Source of the DNA: Scleromitrula shiraiana
Lineage: Eukaryota > Ascomycota > Leotiomycetes > Helotiales > Sclerotiniaceae
NCBI GenBank assembly: GCA_028455995.1
Contig: JABELC010000014.1
Span: 806,001-870,000 of the forward strand
Reading direction: 5' to 3'
DNA length: 64,000 bases
Made by a program: the position numbers and the translations under genes. Of this stretch, positions 35,351-47,547 are shown in pieces. Every line of letters starts with the position of its first letter. The first letter of the stretch is position 1. The notes under the pieces are model-generated. The model was not told the DNA's origin. It searched no databases and saw only the letters and a list, made by a program, of their open reading frames with translations.

Positions 35351-36978
35351 TGAGACCTCTTCTTGTGGAAATTAGTTACAAGTTGTTTCGATCTTTCAGA
35401 ATCTTATCAACTTATTTGTACAAGGTTTATCGAGTGATCTGAGACAGTGGTTTTGATTTAGGCTCTATGTCTTTATATCCATTTTTCCATCATGGTGACC
35501 ACCTTTTGAGTTTTATATCAGTATTTATATCTTGCGTAACTAGTTGAAAACATGAATGAATTCATACGTTTAGTATTATTGTTGTTGTCAACAACTTACC
35601 TGAGTGATCCCAACAGTTACAGTTAGCTTTCTATTTAAATTCTAAGTTCCAAATTGCCAAATCCACTTACGAGTTCAACCATTTCTTCTAGAGTTCGAAA
35701 TGCCAAGGTAGAAAGATTGATGATATGATGGCCGGCAGCCGGTCTATTCATGTTTGAATCGTTTAGCACAAAAGTGGTGCAGGACCGATACTGTTCAATG
35801 CTTGCTTTCTCTTCTTCTACTGTCACTTTATTTTGCCGATAGTCAAAGTTTTAACAGAAACCGTGTTCAGTCCTCTCATTGGCTCAGTCTGCTCAGTTTT
35901 AGAGAAGTTAGTGTTTGAGAGCGGAGAGAAATTTCAAGGGTAAGTATATCAAAAACACGTTGGAGATTGAAAAATATCTGGCAAGAATTAAATGGAAAAG
36001 AAATTCAAGTATTAGTTAGAAGTGAGGAATGAGAGAAAAGAAATTTACTAACATAAAAATTATGAAGGATTCTGCTGGCAATATGTTGCTGACGCTGCGA
36101 AAAGTGACTAAATTCAGGACTAGAAGAATCAAAATAATATGGTGACGGTACTAAATTGAAATAACAAAAGCTAAGGGCTCATTCGATTGGCTCATTTATA
36201 GCAGAATAAATTAGGTATACCATATATGCTATAGATTTAAATCGATATTTATATAGATTTTGTATATATTAAAAATTTTATAATAACTTGCAATAGAATC
36301 CGCTGTCCCGCTCTTTGTTTCTCGTAATATAGAAAGCGACATGGGTATACATAGGATTAAATCTAACGCATTAACATCAAGCTAATTCATTCTTTTAATT
36401 TCTGTTCAAAATGTACATATTTGAATATATTTTGGATTTTTATTTTGATTACAAACTGAACAGACGATCAAAATTAAAAAAACCCGCATCCACTTCTGTA
36501 TTTCGGAAGCACGTTTACCCATTCACTCTAGCTCATAATCACAGTGGAGGTACTCCTGCACAACAACGACGGCCTATGTTATGATAGATTCAACAATCGG
36601 TATTTTAAGCATTTGATATCTCAATAGTCACTGGTGCGTCATGAGGGTAGATGAAGTTACACCAGGAGGTGTATTGATTTATTCATTTACCAGCTTTAAG
36701 TTAAGGAATATGTTTTTAACTAACTTTAATAAGCAGATAGAACAAAATGGTTCTTTATTTAATGCAGAACAATTGGATTATCTAGTTATTGGATATATTG
36801 AAACTTCTGGTCATTCATTAATACTCCTTTCTCCATGATGTGGGTCTCGCCACCCGTAACCGAGATATCTACGGATGGCTAGCCTCTACTGTAAGCTAAA
36901 ATACTATAAATAGATGTCTTTAACCTGAGTGGCTTCCCATAAGAACAACTCATAACACTTCCCAGACGACGAAAAAAG
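35351..36978. other. Intergenic, AT-rich
   Basis: About 1.6 kb. A 65-codon frame at 36641-36838 starts with ATG but resembles nothing. AT-rich palindromic words lie around 36210-36300. A TATA box (tataaatag, 36905-36913) lies about 70 bp before the ATG of the next gene. Confidence 0.5.
36905..36913 (+). promoter_or_regulatory. TATA box of the 2EXR gene at 36979
   Basis: tataaatag lies 66-74 bp upstream of the ATG, a suitable distance for a fungal core promoter with a short leader. Confidence 0.45.
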
Positions 36979-37917
36979 ATGTCTTCTTTCATTCAAACAT
37001 CAGACTACCTGGACAAGGACATTGGTAGACTAGTGGTTGAAACTACTTCTGTTAAAGCCGAAGAACATCGTACAAAAAGCGACGACCCGGACTACGAAGT
37101 GGAAAATTTTCAACCAAAGGATCCGTTGGCTGATATCACTTATTCAATGCATGTTATGTCTGTCAATCATAATGAAAAGAATCCTCACGCAGGCCAGGCA
37201 GACTATTATGCTCTCCCTACATCTTTTACAACTCTCCCTGTTGAGCTTCAACTAAAAATCTGGTCATATTGTCTACCTGGCCCACGCTTGGTGCCTGTCA
37301 AGGAAAATATTCGACTTGCACGTCTGAATGAGCCAATCCTTGAGACTTCTCCTTCAGAAGTGAGTGCCATCCGCACCCGCCTTTTGCGCCTTCGTCATTT
37401 CGATCAAAAAGTACCCGCCATGCTCCATGTTTGTAAGACATCACGTGACGTTGCTCTCCGTCAATTGAAGCTTGCTTTTTTGGGCTCCGCCAACTCTCCC
37501 GTCTATATCGATGTCAATCAAGATATCATATATCTCCCACCGCATAATTCACTTTGCATTGGGGAAGAGGAGCGCAAACTGTTTCGCCGAATTGCAGTTC
37601 CATCTAGATTCAAAAGTCGATATTATAGCGGCACCATGAATGGCACAACTGACAGTCCTGCATTAGAACTTATCTTAAATGTGTTTCATAGGTTAGATAC
37701 GATTTACTTAATATGTGGGGATGCAGACTTGACAGGTGAAGGTTTGGGATGGAAAAGTTATATCAGAGACGTAGTACCATCATTTCATAGATCACTTGTG
37801 CGTGAAAAGGATAAGCTGGAGTTCTACAAGAAAGTACCACGAAACTCTATTAAGGTGCCGAATATCATAACAGTTTCGTGGAGCGAGTTGGCGGAGAAGA
37901 TTCAAAGTTCTGTCTAA
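36979..37917 (+). CDS. 2EXR domain protein
   Basis: A single exon of 312 residues with ATG in good context (aaaagATGt). Residues 1-80 are a variable acidic region. The 2EXR motif is at about 83-102: FTTLPVELQLKIWSYCLPGP followed by RLV. Downstream are the family's usual VCKTSRDVALR (residues about 153-164) and SPVYIDVNQDIIYLPPHN. 2EXR proteins are a large fungal family related in pattern to F-box proteins; function is mostly unknown. It is one of five such genes within 14 kb. Confidence 0.85.
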   Translation: MSSFIQTSDYLDKDIGRLVVETTSVKAEEHRTKSDDPDYEVENFQPKDPLADITYSMHVMSVNHNEKNPHAGQADYYALPTSFTTLPVELQLKIWSYCLPGPRLVPVKENIRLARLNEPILETSPSEVSAIRTRLLRLRHFDQKVPAMLHVCKTSRDVALRQLKLAFLGSANSPVYIDVNQDIIYLPPHNSLCIGEEERKLFRRIAVPSRFKSRYYSGTMNGTTDSPALELILNVFHRLDTIYLICGDADLTGEGLGWKSYIRDVVPSFHRSLVREKDKLEFYKKVPRNSIKVPNIITVSWSELAEKIQSSV

Positions 37918-39647
37918 TGTTTTACTTCTACGGTCTGGCTAATAAAGATTCTTGTGAATCTACTTTATTTCATTCACAACAAATAATTGAATGCTTGTTG
38001 GGTACAAGCCTGGCGAAGTTTGGTCTTGGTTTTGGTTGATAAATATCTTAAGGACGTTGTCTGAGATTCCTTATTAGTGATAGTAATTAATGTACCTGAA
38101 ATAAACACTAATGTCTGTCATAAGTTTGTAATGTGAGTTTAATTTTTATTGTGATGCGATTGTACTATCATCATGTCATGACTTGAGCCTATTCATGCCA
38201 TTTAAAAATAAATATAGATCGCAAGGTATATTGTAGCCTGTCAGTATCGAAGCATTTTTTTATCTAAAAAATCTTAATTTTGGGAAATAATACGTAATAT
38301 ACAAAGTTTCACTCTCTTGAATGGGCATCAACTGGCTTCTGTAAATTCGTATCTGATCCTTGAGCTGTTGGAATATTATTCCTCTATTAATGGTTCCTCG
38401 GATAAAAAACATCCATCTAAAGTATTCTGATTTAGATATATGAATGTTGAGTAGATGACGAAGAATACATTAGTCTCCTGAATCTTTTATATTCTATTTC
38501 ACGATGGATCCTACAATCAGGTTCGTGTTTGGCTCTATACTGCTGCAGTCATCCCAATTTTCGATAGGGAATGGTAGCAGCTTTTGCTTCAGGATTTATT
38601 ATCAGAGAGGTTCAGTTGGATGAGTTAAACCTAGTGAAAAATGATTAGTGACTGAATCTAATCACTTCGAAGTGAGGCTTAAAGATGCTTACCTAATCTG
38701 AAAATACATGAATTTCTGTATTTAAAACAATGATTCAAAATATATTCAAACGTTTACTTTCTAAATGAAAATTACAAAATTAAAAGAATTAGCTGGTTGG
38801 TCGAACGAGGAAACGTTCTGCAGAAACATATTTGAGTCAATTAGCATGTTGTTAATTTCTATATGAATGTAACACAGGCCGTTTTGTATCTTCGTTAACC
38901 TTAGGATTTGAATTACTAGAAATCTGCTAACTATTAGGTGATCATTTTTATTTGTTCACGCGTATAATGATCCAAAAAAAAGAAGGCCCGAATAACGCGA
39001 TTTTCAACTATCATCTAAACTGCTTGAGTTGACTGAGCCTCTAATTTGGAGGCCTTTTTTATTCATCAGGTAACTTTGAACGAGATCTCTAATTTCTAAA
39101 AACAGATCTGATGTTAAGATAAGAGATCCCTACTATCTTAATATTGATGCAACCTATTTCAAACTGCTTAATAAGAGATTTTCACCTGTGCCTGAAGGTT
39201 CTTGATAACCTAATTTCCAGTGAAGTATTAGGCTTTGACTTAACATTGATATCAGGAAACAATTGAATATCTTACAGAAGTCTGAGCACTATCTACCCTT
39301 ATGTAACAGATATCACTGCAATACCATTAAATACAATCCTTTAATTTCTAGTCTAAATTCATTAACAATCTGATACGAAATTCAGTGAATACTATTGACT
39401 AATTATACTACCAATGCGGTGTAGTAAGCTAGACTTGCAGAATTTGACACAGTAGGCAAAAGTCTTCACGGTTCCTCCAGAATAATTTACCCGTACAATA
39501 AATTTTACAGAAGATAATACAAACCAAGTTCTACAAGTTTCTTTCAAATAGAAAACCCGAATTTTCAAAAATCTTTACTCAAGACTTCATCAAGCAAAGA
39601 AAGAGGCAAAGCATCTGTCAACGACTTGTGTATTTTTACGTCTAACG
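37918..39647. other. Intergenic, no gene seen
   Basis: About 1.7 kb of AT-rich DNA between two plus-strand 2EXR genes. No frame of note, no clear tandem repeat. It may contain decayed sequence, but I cannot identify its origin. Confidence 0.5.
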
Positions 39648-40523
39648 ATGAATCAAATGAATCCACTGCATCCACTGTATCCAAAACGCCAAAAGGTGGC
39701 ACATCGCTCGCTGCATAAGAATTTTCGAAATTTAACTGTCACTGAAGATGTTCGAGGCGAATTCGAACCTTTTACCAAACTCCCTATCGAGCTCCAACTA
39801 GCAGTATGGTCCTTCGCTGCCGATATTCCTCGATTCATGACAATAACCTCAAACGAAGATTTATCAGGTGTTTTAATACGAACTGACGCGCCGGCCATTC
39901 TTGGGGTTTGTAGAGTCTCTAGAACTGAGGCTTTCAAAAAATATTCCATGTTGCTTGAAGGGATACTTTCACGTCCCTTTTATTTCAACCCCAAGAGGGA
40001 TTATATGGCTATGGTTGAGAACTCTCTAGACTACTTTACTGATGCTGCTGAAGATGAAGATGTTCGGAAAGGACTGGAAAATGTCGAGAATATAGTGACA
40101 ATTGTTGAAGGACTGGGAAGTGGATTGAATGAGGAAGACGCGTTAGAAGCAGTAGGAAAGGTTTTTGGTGGCATTAGAAGGATTGTGATTGTGGAAGAAA
40201 GAGCTACATGGTGGGGTACGTTCAAGGAGATTTGGTCTGACCAGGAACTGTGCAGAAAGTTCGAAGAATTCAGGAGTCAGGATAGATTCAGCGAAGACAT
40301 ACTCTCAACGGCACCTCCAGAAGTCCGGATTGTCAAGTTTCAAGATCTACTGGAGCAATCAGCACGCACAAAACAGTCGTAAGTCATTTACAGCACATTT
40401 CCAACCCTTTCTTCTCCTTTTGCTGACCTTTATAGCAGAACGAAACTGGATACAATTCTCCATTTTCTCGAATCATTGTTTGAAGAAGGGTCTGTCTACA
40501 ACACGAAAGCGACACCACCATAA
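39648..40523 (+). CDS. 2EXR domain protein, two exons
   Basis: Exons are 39648-40378 and 40436-40523, giving 272 residues. Reading straight on gives a stop at 40380-40382, but this TAA lies inside a perfect gtaagt donor. The 57-bp intron ends ctgacctttatag, and the second exon adds RTKLDTILHFLESLFEEGSV and a short tail before a stop at 40521. The 2EXR motif is at about residues 42-63 (FTKLPIELQLAVWSFAADIP), followed by ILGVCRVSRTEAFKKY and RPFYFNPKRDYMAM. The middle contains an acidic region and IRRIVIVEERATWWGTFKEI. Function unknown. Confidence 0.82.
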
Positions 40524-41942
40524 GACCAGACTTTGGCCCCAATAACTCTGTGATAAGGTTGGACTGCCTATATGCATCATAGACATTATGAACTTCAATA
40601 TTAGATATCTATTAGATTGTATATTAATCGAACAGAAACTCAAATTTTGAACTGCTTAAATGGATCATGTAATGATATATTACTAACTGCCTTCTGATTT
40701 ATTATATTGTCTACTCTTCTATCACGCAATCTTACTTGCTAATAAGTCTAGTAGCTGGTAAAGACGTGTTTTTATTTGTATATGGTATTAACTATGAATC
40801 TACTAGTAATTCTATGTTCTACTAGTAATAGCATTAAGAAGTAGATAAAATTAAAGTAAAGCTGTATTTAATATATGATATTATTATGTATACTGTTATA
40901 GAATAAATAAACAACTTTAAGTTGAATTAAAAATAATATATACTAGTACTATTAAATAACAATTCCGAGTCACTCGCATCATGATACAGACTCGGACTCG
41001 GAGCTTTTTAGTTTAAAAGATTTAAATATAAGTATCACTGGCATATTGAAGTTCAAGTTTATTATCACTGGCATGTACAATACTAGTAGATTTAGTAATT
41101 CGATCTCAGGCTACTAGTATAAACTTAAGTGTATCTACTAGTACTAGTAGTATTTCTCCGAGTCCCACTGGCACAACTTTAATATAATATCAAATATAAC
41201 TTGAAAGATTAATTAGTTAAATTTTTATTTTTTTTAATAATGAAATAAATTATAATAATAAGATTTTTGAATTTACGAAGGACTTTTGAATAAAGATTGA
41301 TTTAATTACTAGTATTATGTAAAAAAAGATATATTACAAGTAGAAAAATATCAAATAATTTTTAATAGATATTATAAAATCGAATTCAAAGTTTGATCTA
41401 AAAAAGAAAAATCTTATATAGTAGTAGTACTAGTAGTATTATCTTATAGTTAAAAGGGTCAATAAAATGGAATCACACACACACACACATACATTTGCTA
41501 GATCTGCATCACATACAAGTTTATGAACTAATCGACTTCCCCGCTTTCTCAATACATTTGGTAATTATAGAAGTTCATTAACTAAATAACTATTTTATTT
41601 CTTATCGCGATACCACCCAGAATTTCCTAGCCACAATACAATAATAACTTGAATAAGTTGATGTCCCGACGATATAGACCTCCGGCCCAATCACCATAGG
41701 AGCTAGCACCTCAGCTCAGACTCGCCAAACATTTGATAGTAGCTATAAATCATAAATATACTAATATCATCAAAATATGTATTTGCGACCCAATCATCCC
41801 CGCAATCCAATCTAAATCAATTTCTCCGGATATCATAACCCCTCACCATCCGCCCTTATCATCCACAAACACCATTGATCATTTCCATAGATGAGATTTA
41901 TTCATCATCAGCTGAACATGTAGCTGGCCCACGCAAGCGTAA
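40524..41942. other. AT-rich intergenic with repeat island
   Basis: Convergent 3' region between two 2EXR genes, 1.4 kb. Most of it is the ACTAGT island described separately. A short (CA)n run lies at about 41475-41490. No gene is seen. Confidence 0.5.
40740..41460. repeat. AT-rich island with ACTAGT palindromes (second copy type)
   Basis: Rich in ctactagtactagtagta, with cactggca four times and ctcaggctactagtat, the same words as in the island at 7682-8070. The stretch also has gactcggactcggagc at about 40989-41005 and ctccgagtcccactggcac at 41156-41174, forming diverged inverted motifs. No coding frame survives. It is probably a relic of a repeat mutated by RIP. Confidence 0.45.
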
Positions 41943-42932
41943 TTAATGATTTCCAACTTGAGGCTGCATAGTTTTCACGGTCTTCCCCTTGTTCGATGCT
42001 TCAATTCTGGCCGATCGGCGGAGTGGAGCCATCGGGACTTTAGTCTTCTTGCTCTCGACAGTCTTCAAAGTTGGCGACTCGAATGCTGGAGGTAGTACAG
42101 GCGTATTCTATGTAAGAGACCAATTAGTATTGGGGTATCTTGGAAAATGTATTGAAGATGTTGATGAACTTACAAATTCATCCAACTCCAGAATGTTTCT
42201 AAACTCCAATTTCGGGATTTTGTATAACTCCCACTTTTCTGCATAGAATGCAGCTGTCCAATATTTCTGTAGATTTCGCTGCTCATGCCGCAATTTTCTG
42301 TATTTGTCCGAAGTTGGGTTATTTTCTGGAATAATTGCAGTTTTTAGGTGTTTGAATTGCATAAATGCGTGAATCATTGTCGATGCAGACCAGTAATCAT
42401 GCTGTAATATGCTAACATGTTGAACTTTAGCCACAGGAAAATTATCCTTGAGGAACCGAATTGGTTCAAAACCATTTGACATAGCTCCACCCCAGGTGAA
42501 ACAATCAGCAGCCATGAAGCTTTCAAATAGTAACACATCGACATCTGCGTTGTACCAGATTGATCTGTTATATACCAAACCACCAACGTTTAGCTTGTAG
42601 GATTTCTTGGCCCAATAACGAGACTCGCTGGTTGTTTGGAGTACAGCTGGGACTCTGTATTCGACAATGGTTTTGTAGCAACCTCTATAGTTAGGGTTGA
42701 TCCCACTGAAGAGATCGCACTTCTGAGTCTCGAGCAATGTCTTTCCAGGGTGAACAAGATTGACTTGAGAGTTTGGTTTTGTCTTGATCATTCTGCGAAC
42801 ACCAAGAAGGATATTGTTGGGCTCATCCGAGGCAAGTTTCCAAATCATGGCCCTGAGCTCTAGAGGGAGTCTGGGAAATGGTACGAAGAGTGTCTGTGGT
42901 AGATCTATGACGAAGCTATATCGAGAAGTCAT
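41943..42932 (-). CDS. 2EXR domain protein with basic C-terminal exon
   Basis: Exons are 42932-42174 and 42107-41943, giving 307 residues; the phase-0 intron has a gtaagt donor and a ttacatag acceptor. The 2EXR motif is at about residues 19-36 (FPRLPLELRAMIWKLASDEP). It is followed by PAVLQTTSESRYWAKKSY and a region with IWYNADVDVLLFESF. The second exon adds a Lys/Arg-rich tail (SKKTKVPMAPLRRSARIEAS) that could be a nuclear localisation signal. The first exon alone would read on into the intron for about 20 residues. Function unknown. Confidence 0.82.
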
Positions 42933-44908
42933 GGCGAAGCTCTTGAAATTGTGCTGTGATGTTACTGGAGTAGCAGAGTGCTATAGTCAATATCAGCGAA
43001 AGTTAACACAATATTGTTGGTTGGAGGTAATCTGTACCAAGTTGTATATGTGTTGATATTGTCAACTAGATGCAAACGTTTGCTGCGGAGTAGATGTAGT
43101 GTGGAATTCAGAAAGACTTGGAAATTTAGATTGGTGTAACTAGAAAGTTTATCTGTGGTCTTGAAGTGGTTTATTTCGTGATGTTTTGTATAATGGGAAA
43201 GACTTATGAGGAAAAATGAAATCAGAACTAACATAAATACTTCTTGCGAAGAACTAGCGGGTGTGTACCGTAAATAATCAGACACCAGTACTTCCTTCGG
43301 TGTGGCAAAAGAAGAGAATCTGTCGCAATCATCATCGCGATCTCGCCGTAGTCGTTGTCGCAGTTTTGTCGCTGTTGCTGTCGCGAATATTAACATTAGA
43401 CCTAGCATTTTGACATACGCATAGTTCCATATAACATTCACTGAACTGATTTATTCTTGAATGCCTGTTCGTAGTATGAACAATTCAATCTATTGTAAGC
43501 TACTTTGATTTGAATGTTTAGTTCTAATATAATCAATTATATGTAATTTAAACTACTTTGATTTGAATGTTTAGTTGTAACATAAGCAATTAGATCTATC
43601 TGAATCTAATCTATTTTGAACACCTGGTTATATCACAGATAATTCGATTTATTTGAAGCAGAGTTGTCTTCGATGTCTGAACATAGTATACATAATTCCA
43701 TGCATTTGAAGTTTATTTGCTTTGAATGTCTGATTTTGGAGCAGACAACTAGATATATTTGAAGCTCATTTGTTCTGAATTTCCGATTGCAATTCAAGAT
43801 ACTAGATCTATTTGAAGCTGGTTAGTTCTAAATGCCTGCCATGGGACAACGTGCCGGCATGTAGTGAAGACGATTCCAGAAAAAATGAGACTAGGGTGAT
43901 TCTCTTTTGACTCTCATTTCAATGAAAAGTTGAAATACTTAGAAATCATTTCAGGGAATAGTAGATATGCATGCCCGGGTCAAAGTTACTGCACCTTTGA
44001 GTAAACTCAATTATTGATTTACTTTCAAGTCATCAGAACTTTCTCCTGTCTGATTAGATATTGAGCAATGAAGTTATCAGAATTTCCTATATGTTATCAA
44101 TTAATGTAGTTGTTTGAGGGTTCTATGAGAGTAATTCATGAACGTGTGCATTTTAGCAAGAATTGTGTCCTAGTTCATGTCTTATTATACCCTCTAATAC
44201 TTTTTAGGGACATATAAATGTGCCTGGGTGAAAGACTTGCAATTGATGCTAGATATGAGTCGTAAATGGTGACCATGTTCAATCTCCAGACCATTTCAGA
44301 CAGAGTGTATATTCATTCAACGTTGAGGCTTGGTTTAGATCTTGTATTTGAAGCCAATAACTAAATCCGTACTAGGCAATAGGTACTAATAAGATCTTAA
44401 TTAAACCTTTCAAAAATTGCAAATTTTCCATATCTATTCAAGTCATTAGTGGTCCTATTTTGAATTTGAATCAAAGGACTTGACTTCTGTTCACCGAGTA
44501 AACAAGACAATATTAACATAAAGAAGTTCTTCATAGACACTATATATACCGCTAGTACTGGTAGTCGTCTTAGCGCTAACGCCGTTGTTTTTTGGGGGTG
44601 CGGCGTAGTTGTATTACATCATGACCTCTTCTATCTTTGCTCGCCAATAATAGTTCTGAGCTCGAGCTGTAGTATACAAGCAATCTCACAGAAATCATTT
44701 TGAGAATTTTCTCCCTCCAAATCAAAATATTTAAAGCAATATAACATTATTCATCGAAAGAACAGTATCCAATATACATGAACATCTAAATCAAGTGGAA
44801 ATTTCTCATTAAAACCTAGACATCGAAAGATATTCTCACATTTTTGACTTCTACCACAATAATATCACCCAATTAATATTTTAAGTTCAAAAAGACTCCA
44901 ATTACAAA
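42933..44908. other. Intergenic with minisatellite
   Basis: Nearly 2 kb. The first part is the 5' flank of the minus-strand 2EXR gene. From 43441 to about 43850 it contains a degenerate minisatellite, described separately. The 159-codon minus frame at 42962-43441 has no family likeness and I reject it. No other gene is seen. Confidence 0.5.
43441..43850. repeat. Degenerate minisatellite, about eight units of 50-58 bp
   Basis: Recurrent core ttgaatgtctg (variants ttgaatgcctg, ttgaatgttta, ttgaacacctg, ttcgatgtctg, ctgaatttccg, ctaaatgcctg) at about 43452, 43511, 43569, 43616, 43669, 43727, 43778 and 43830. Between cores runs a related stretch like acaattagatctatttgaagct. Copies are diverged, so the array is old. 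It lies about 500 bp upstream of the 2EXR gene starting at 42932. Confidence 0.65.
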
Positions 44909-45470
44909 ATGGACGTCCAAGAAAACAACACCATCAACATCGATGGGACTCAATTCGCCTCCTCTTCGCTCTGCTCGTCAGAAATGGTGTATGTAGCTGT
45001 ATCTCCGTTCTTTGTGATCATATCGGACTTATTACTCGTATTATTCATGAGATATTTGACTGGAGCAACGCTTACCACAAAATAAATATATGGACTGGCT
45101 ACAGAGTTTGGCACGGATCGAGAGAGAGGCGCATTTTTTAGAGAAATGGATTTGGTCGTGAATCATAGGGATGAAGGTTTTTTCAAGTGCCCCTTTTTCC
45201 AAGATTCCTGGAGGATTCTTGTTACCGATCGTTTCAAAAAAGTCATTAGTAGACGTTGAAGAGGGTATCCCAGCCTCGGTTTCATCAAGCTCTTCAAGTC
45301 ATCGCGGAAAATATGAAAAATTATATGAATATTCGCATGCGCAATTCGCATGATGTTTCTTTTTCTATTGGCAATCGCTAAATTTACTTATAGATGAACT
45401 TCATGACGATGTCCTGGCAGATATCGGGATAAATCGATATCACTCTGGATGATGGAAATCTTACATTTCT
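44909..45470 (+). pseudogene. Possible decayed small gene
   Basis: An ATG at 44909 opens a frame (VQENNTINIDGTQFASSSLC) that loses coding character after a possible donor near 44990. A possible acceptor at about 45103 opens SLARIEREAHFLEKWIWS, then an in-frame TGA. The same frame then continues as KVFSSAPFSKIPGGFLLPIV to a stop at 45353. A further acceptor (acttatag, 45388-45395) precedes ELHDDVLADIGINRYHSG and a stop. The pieces look coding but do not join into one intact frame. It could be a broken gene or several unrelated frames; family unknown. Confidence 0.25.
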
Positions 45471-46527
45471 CTAAATAAAATCCGAGTTGAACATCTCGAG
45501 TTGAATTATGTTATATAACAAGGCTCTAGTGCCAGTGGTGTATCTATCATCAAAATACAAACTTTATTTTCTCTACAAAACAACTCGAGATTCATTCTGC
45601 TATTCCCGAGGTTGTTGATTTATCCGTAAATCGATTATGAAATGTGCTACATACTAACAAGGCTTGAAGATGGCGAAGAAAGTATTGATGCTGGGACTTC
45701 TTTCTCTGAAATTTATCTTGAATCTGATTTTGAACTTTGGATTCAATCAAACTCATTTGTTCAATTAAATTTACTCGGCCAAGAGCCCGTATGTACAACC
45801 CATATTGATTTCGGTACATCGCTATCAATAACTATTTTCCACAGTTTATATGTGTGAATGTCTAGAATGAACTTGAACATTCTATACATCTAAGTTTCTA
45901 TCTTTCAGTTGATCGCAATTTGAGTTTTTATATGATACATCCTGCGAAGTCTACTTCTAGAAAAACTGATGACGCTTATACGCAGAGATTTCGAAAGTCA
46001 TCACAAGTTGGTCCATACCTGAATCTTCGTCTAAAACATAAACATTCAAACATCTTTCAGATAATACATTTTTGGGAAGTTATCTGACATTCAAATATTC
46101 AAATAGCTTTGGGTTGGCTTATCTTTCACTGTTTATATAGTTTATAGATATTCAAGTGTCAAAATAAAATGATTGTACTACAGCTACATAGATGATCAAT
46201 TATACCTTAATAATTCGTCATGATTTCGTCACGAAAATGTGTTGAAGAACTTACAAATGAAGCAACACAACATAACATCATACATCGGGAATCTAGAGAA
46301 TATAAACATGAATTTGGATCCAGATGCTCTTTATCTCTCATTCACATTCATCACTGTGCGTAAGCAACATGAGTACAATAATATTATCTACAAAATACAC
46401 TAAATCCACTAAATAGATTCCATCATCTCTAAAATAGCAAGCTCGCAATATCCTTCTCAATCCCAGTTTCCCCGCGCAGTCTAATACCCTAACTCGTTGG
46501 CTAAATCCCAGTACAAATGAGTCGAAA
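45471..46527. other. Intergenic, no supported gene
   Basis: About 1 kb. A 71-codon plus frame at 45642-45857 has an ATG and coding-like composition in part, but includes a tactaac branch-site-like word and matches no family. Otherwise nothing is seen. Confidence 0.4.
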
Positions 46528-47547
46528 CTACCAATGATCATCATGACATGGCGGTTCTCTATCCATGACCATAGCATTGAATTCTTCAACTCTCATAAAT
46601 GTGAACTTCGGTAACTTGTACAATGGGTCGGAAAGTGTTATGATCCGATTGATTAGCCAATCATCTATGCTTAGCCATACACTTTTTGACGGGTAGGCTT
46701 TTTTACACCTCTTTGTCAATTTCTTTCTTAAATACAATTTGGCATTCTTACAATCCCGATTACGATCCTTTTCCTTGTACCATTCCCCAACATGAGATAT
46801 AACATCATAGAATACAATTTCTTTTAGATCCTCAAAAAGTAATAATGCCTTCCATATGTCATTGACATCCTCAACCCTAGTTTGATGCAAACCCGACCAC
46901 GTTGGAGGACAACAGCCTCTGATCGATATTCGTTGAATACTTAAGCCCCTGTTGCGGAACCGTGCAGTGGAGAACGTGTCCTTCATGTAATAATGCAGGT
47001 GGGTATGGCTCAGAAAGTCGATGTAGTCTTGAGGTCTGAAGTAGAGTGGAAGGCGCATTGTTTCAGTGAACATGGCATATCCAAAAGTGACAGCAAAATA
47101 ACGAGACTCGCGGCAAAGTTCGAAAAGTGCTTTGCGGCTCATATGGTCTCTAGCCCAGTACATTGGACGATCTTCGAATATATCTTTTCCTTCAATATCT
47201 TTCTGTCCGGTTTTGATTGGGCATAAAACCGGATACAAGTGTATGGCCTCGGGTTTCTTCGGCACATCAAGCACCAGCATCCAAATAATCTTCCGAATTT
47301 TGAACTCGAGGGCTGAGATGTTGGGTTTAAAAGTTGCGGGTACCGTTTCGGGGTCCGTAAATTGGCATTCGTGATATCTCCAGTGAGGATGTTTTGGATT
47401 TAACAGGGCTGAGCCAGTGTAAGATTCCCAGGTCCTTGCAGGTAGCAGGGGTGGAAGTTTGGACCCTTTGGACACTTTGGACCCTTTCACCGTTCTGGTC
47501 CCATCAGACTCTTTTGACACTTTGGTGCGGGGACGCTGGGGAGCCAT
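46528..47547 (-). CDS. 2EXR-like protein
   Basis: A single exon of 339 residues, ATG at 47547. The N-terminus is Lys/Ser-rich with a VSKESDGTRTVKGSKVSKGS repeat-like stretch. The 2EXR-type core is divergent: ISALEFKIRKIIWMLVLDVP near residues 78-97, then ALFELCRESRYFAVTFGYAM and LYFRPQDYIDF, which match the family's second and third blocks. The rest has LSIQRISIRG and IVFYDVISHVGEWY. A 110-bp perfect tandem duplication begins about 70 bp upstream of the start codon. Confidence 0.75.
   Translation of the reverse strand: MAPQRPRTKVSKESDGTRTVKGSKVSKGSKLPPLLPARTWESYTGSALLNPKHPHWRYHECQFTDPETVPATFKPNISALEFKIRKIIWMLVLDVPKKPEAIHLYPVLCPIKTGQKDIEGKDIFEDRPMYWARDHMSRKALFELCRESRYFAVTFGYAMFTETMRLPLYFRPQDYIDFLSHTHLHYYMKDTFSTARFRNRGLSIQRISIRGCCPPTWSGLHQTRVEDVNDIWKALLLFEDLKEIVFYDVISHVGEWYKEKDRNRDCKNAKLYLRKKLTKRCKKAYPSKSVWLSIDDWLINRIITLSDPLYKLPKFTFMRVEEFNAMVMDREPPCHDDHW

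Noticed and set aside
42962..43441. 159-codon minus-strand frame upstream of a 2EXR gene
   Set aside because: No family likeness, composition unlike neighbouring genes, overlaps the promoter of the gene at 42932 and ends at the minisatellite.
45642..45857. 71-codon plus frame
   Set aside because: Contains a branch-site-like tactaac near its start and no family signature; may be chance.
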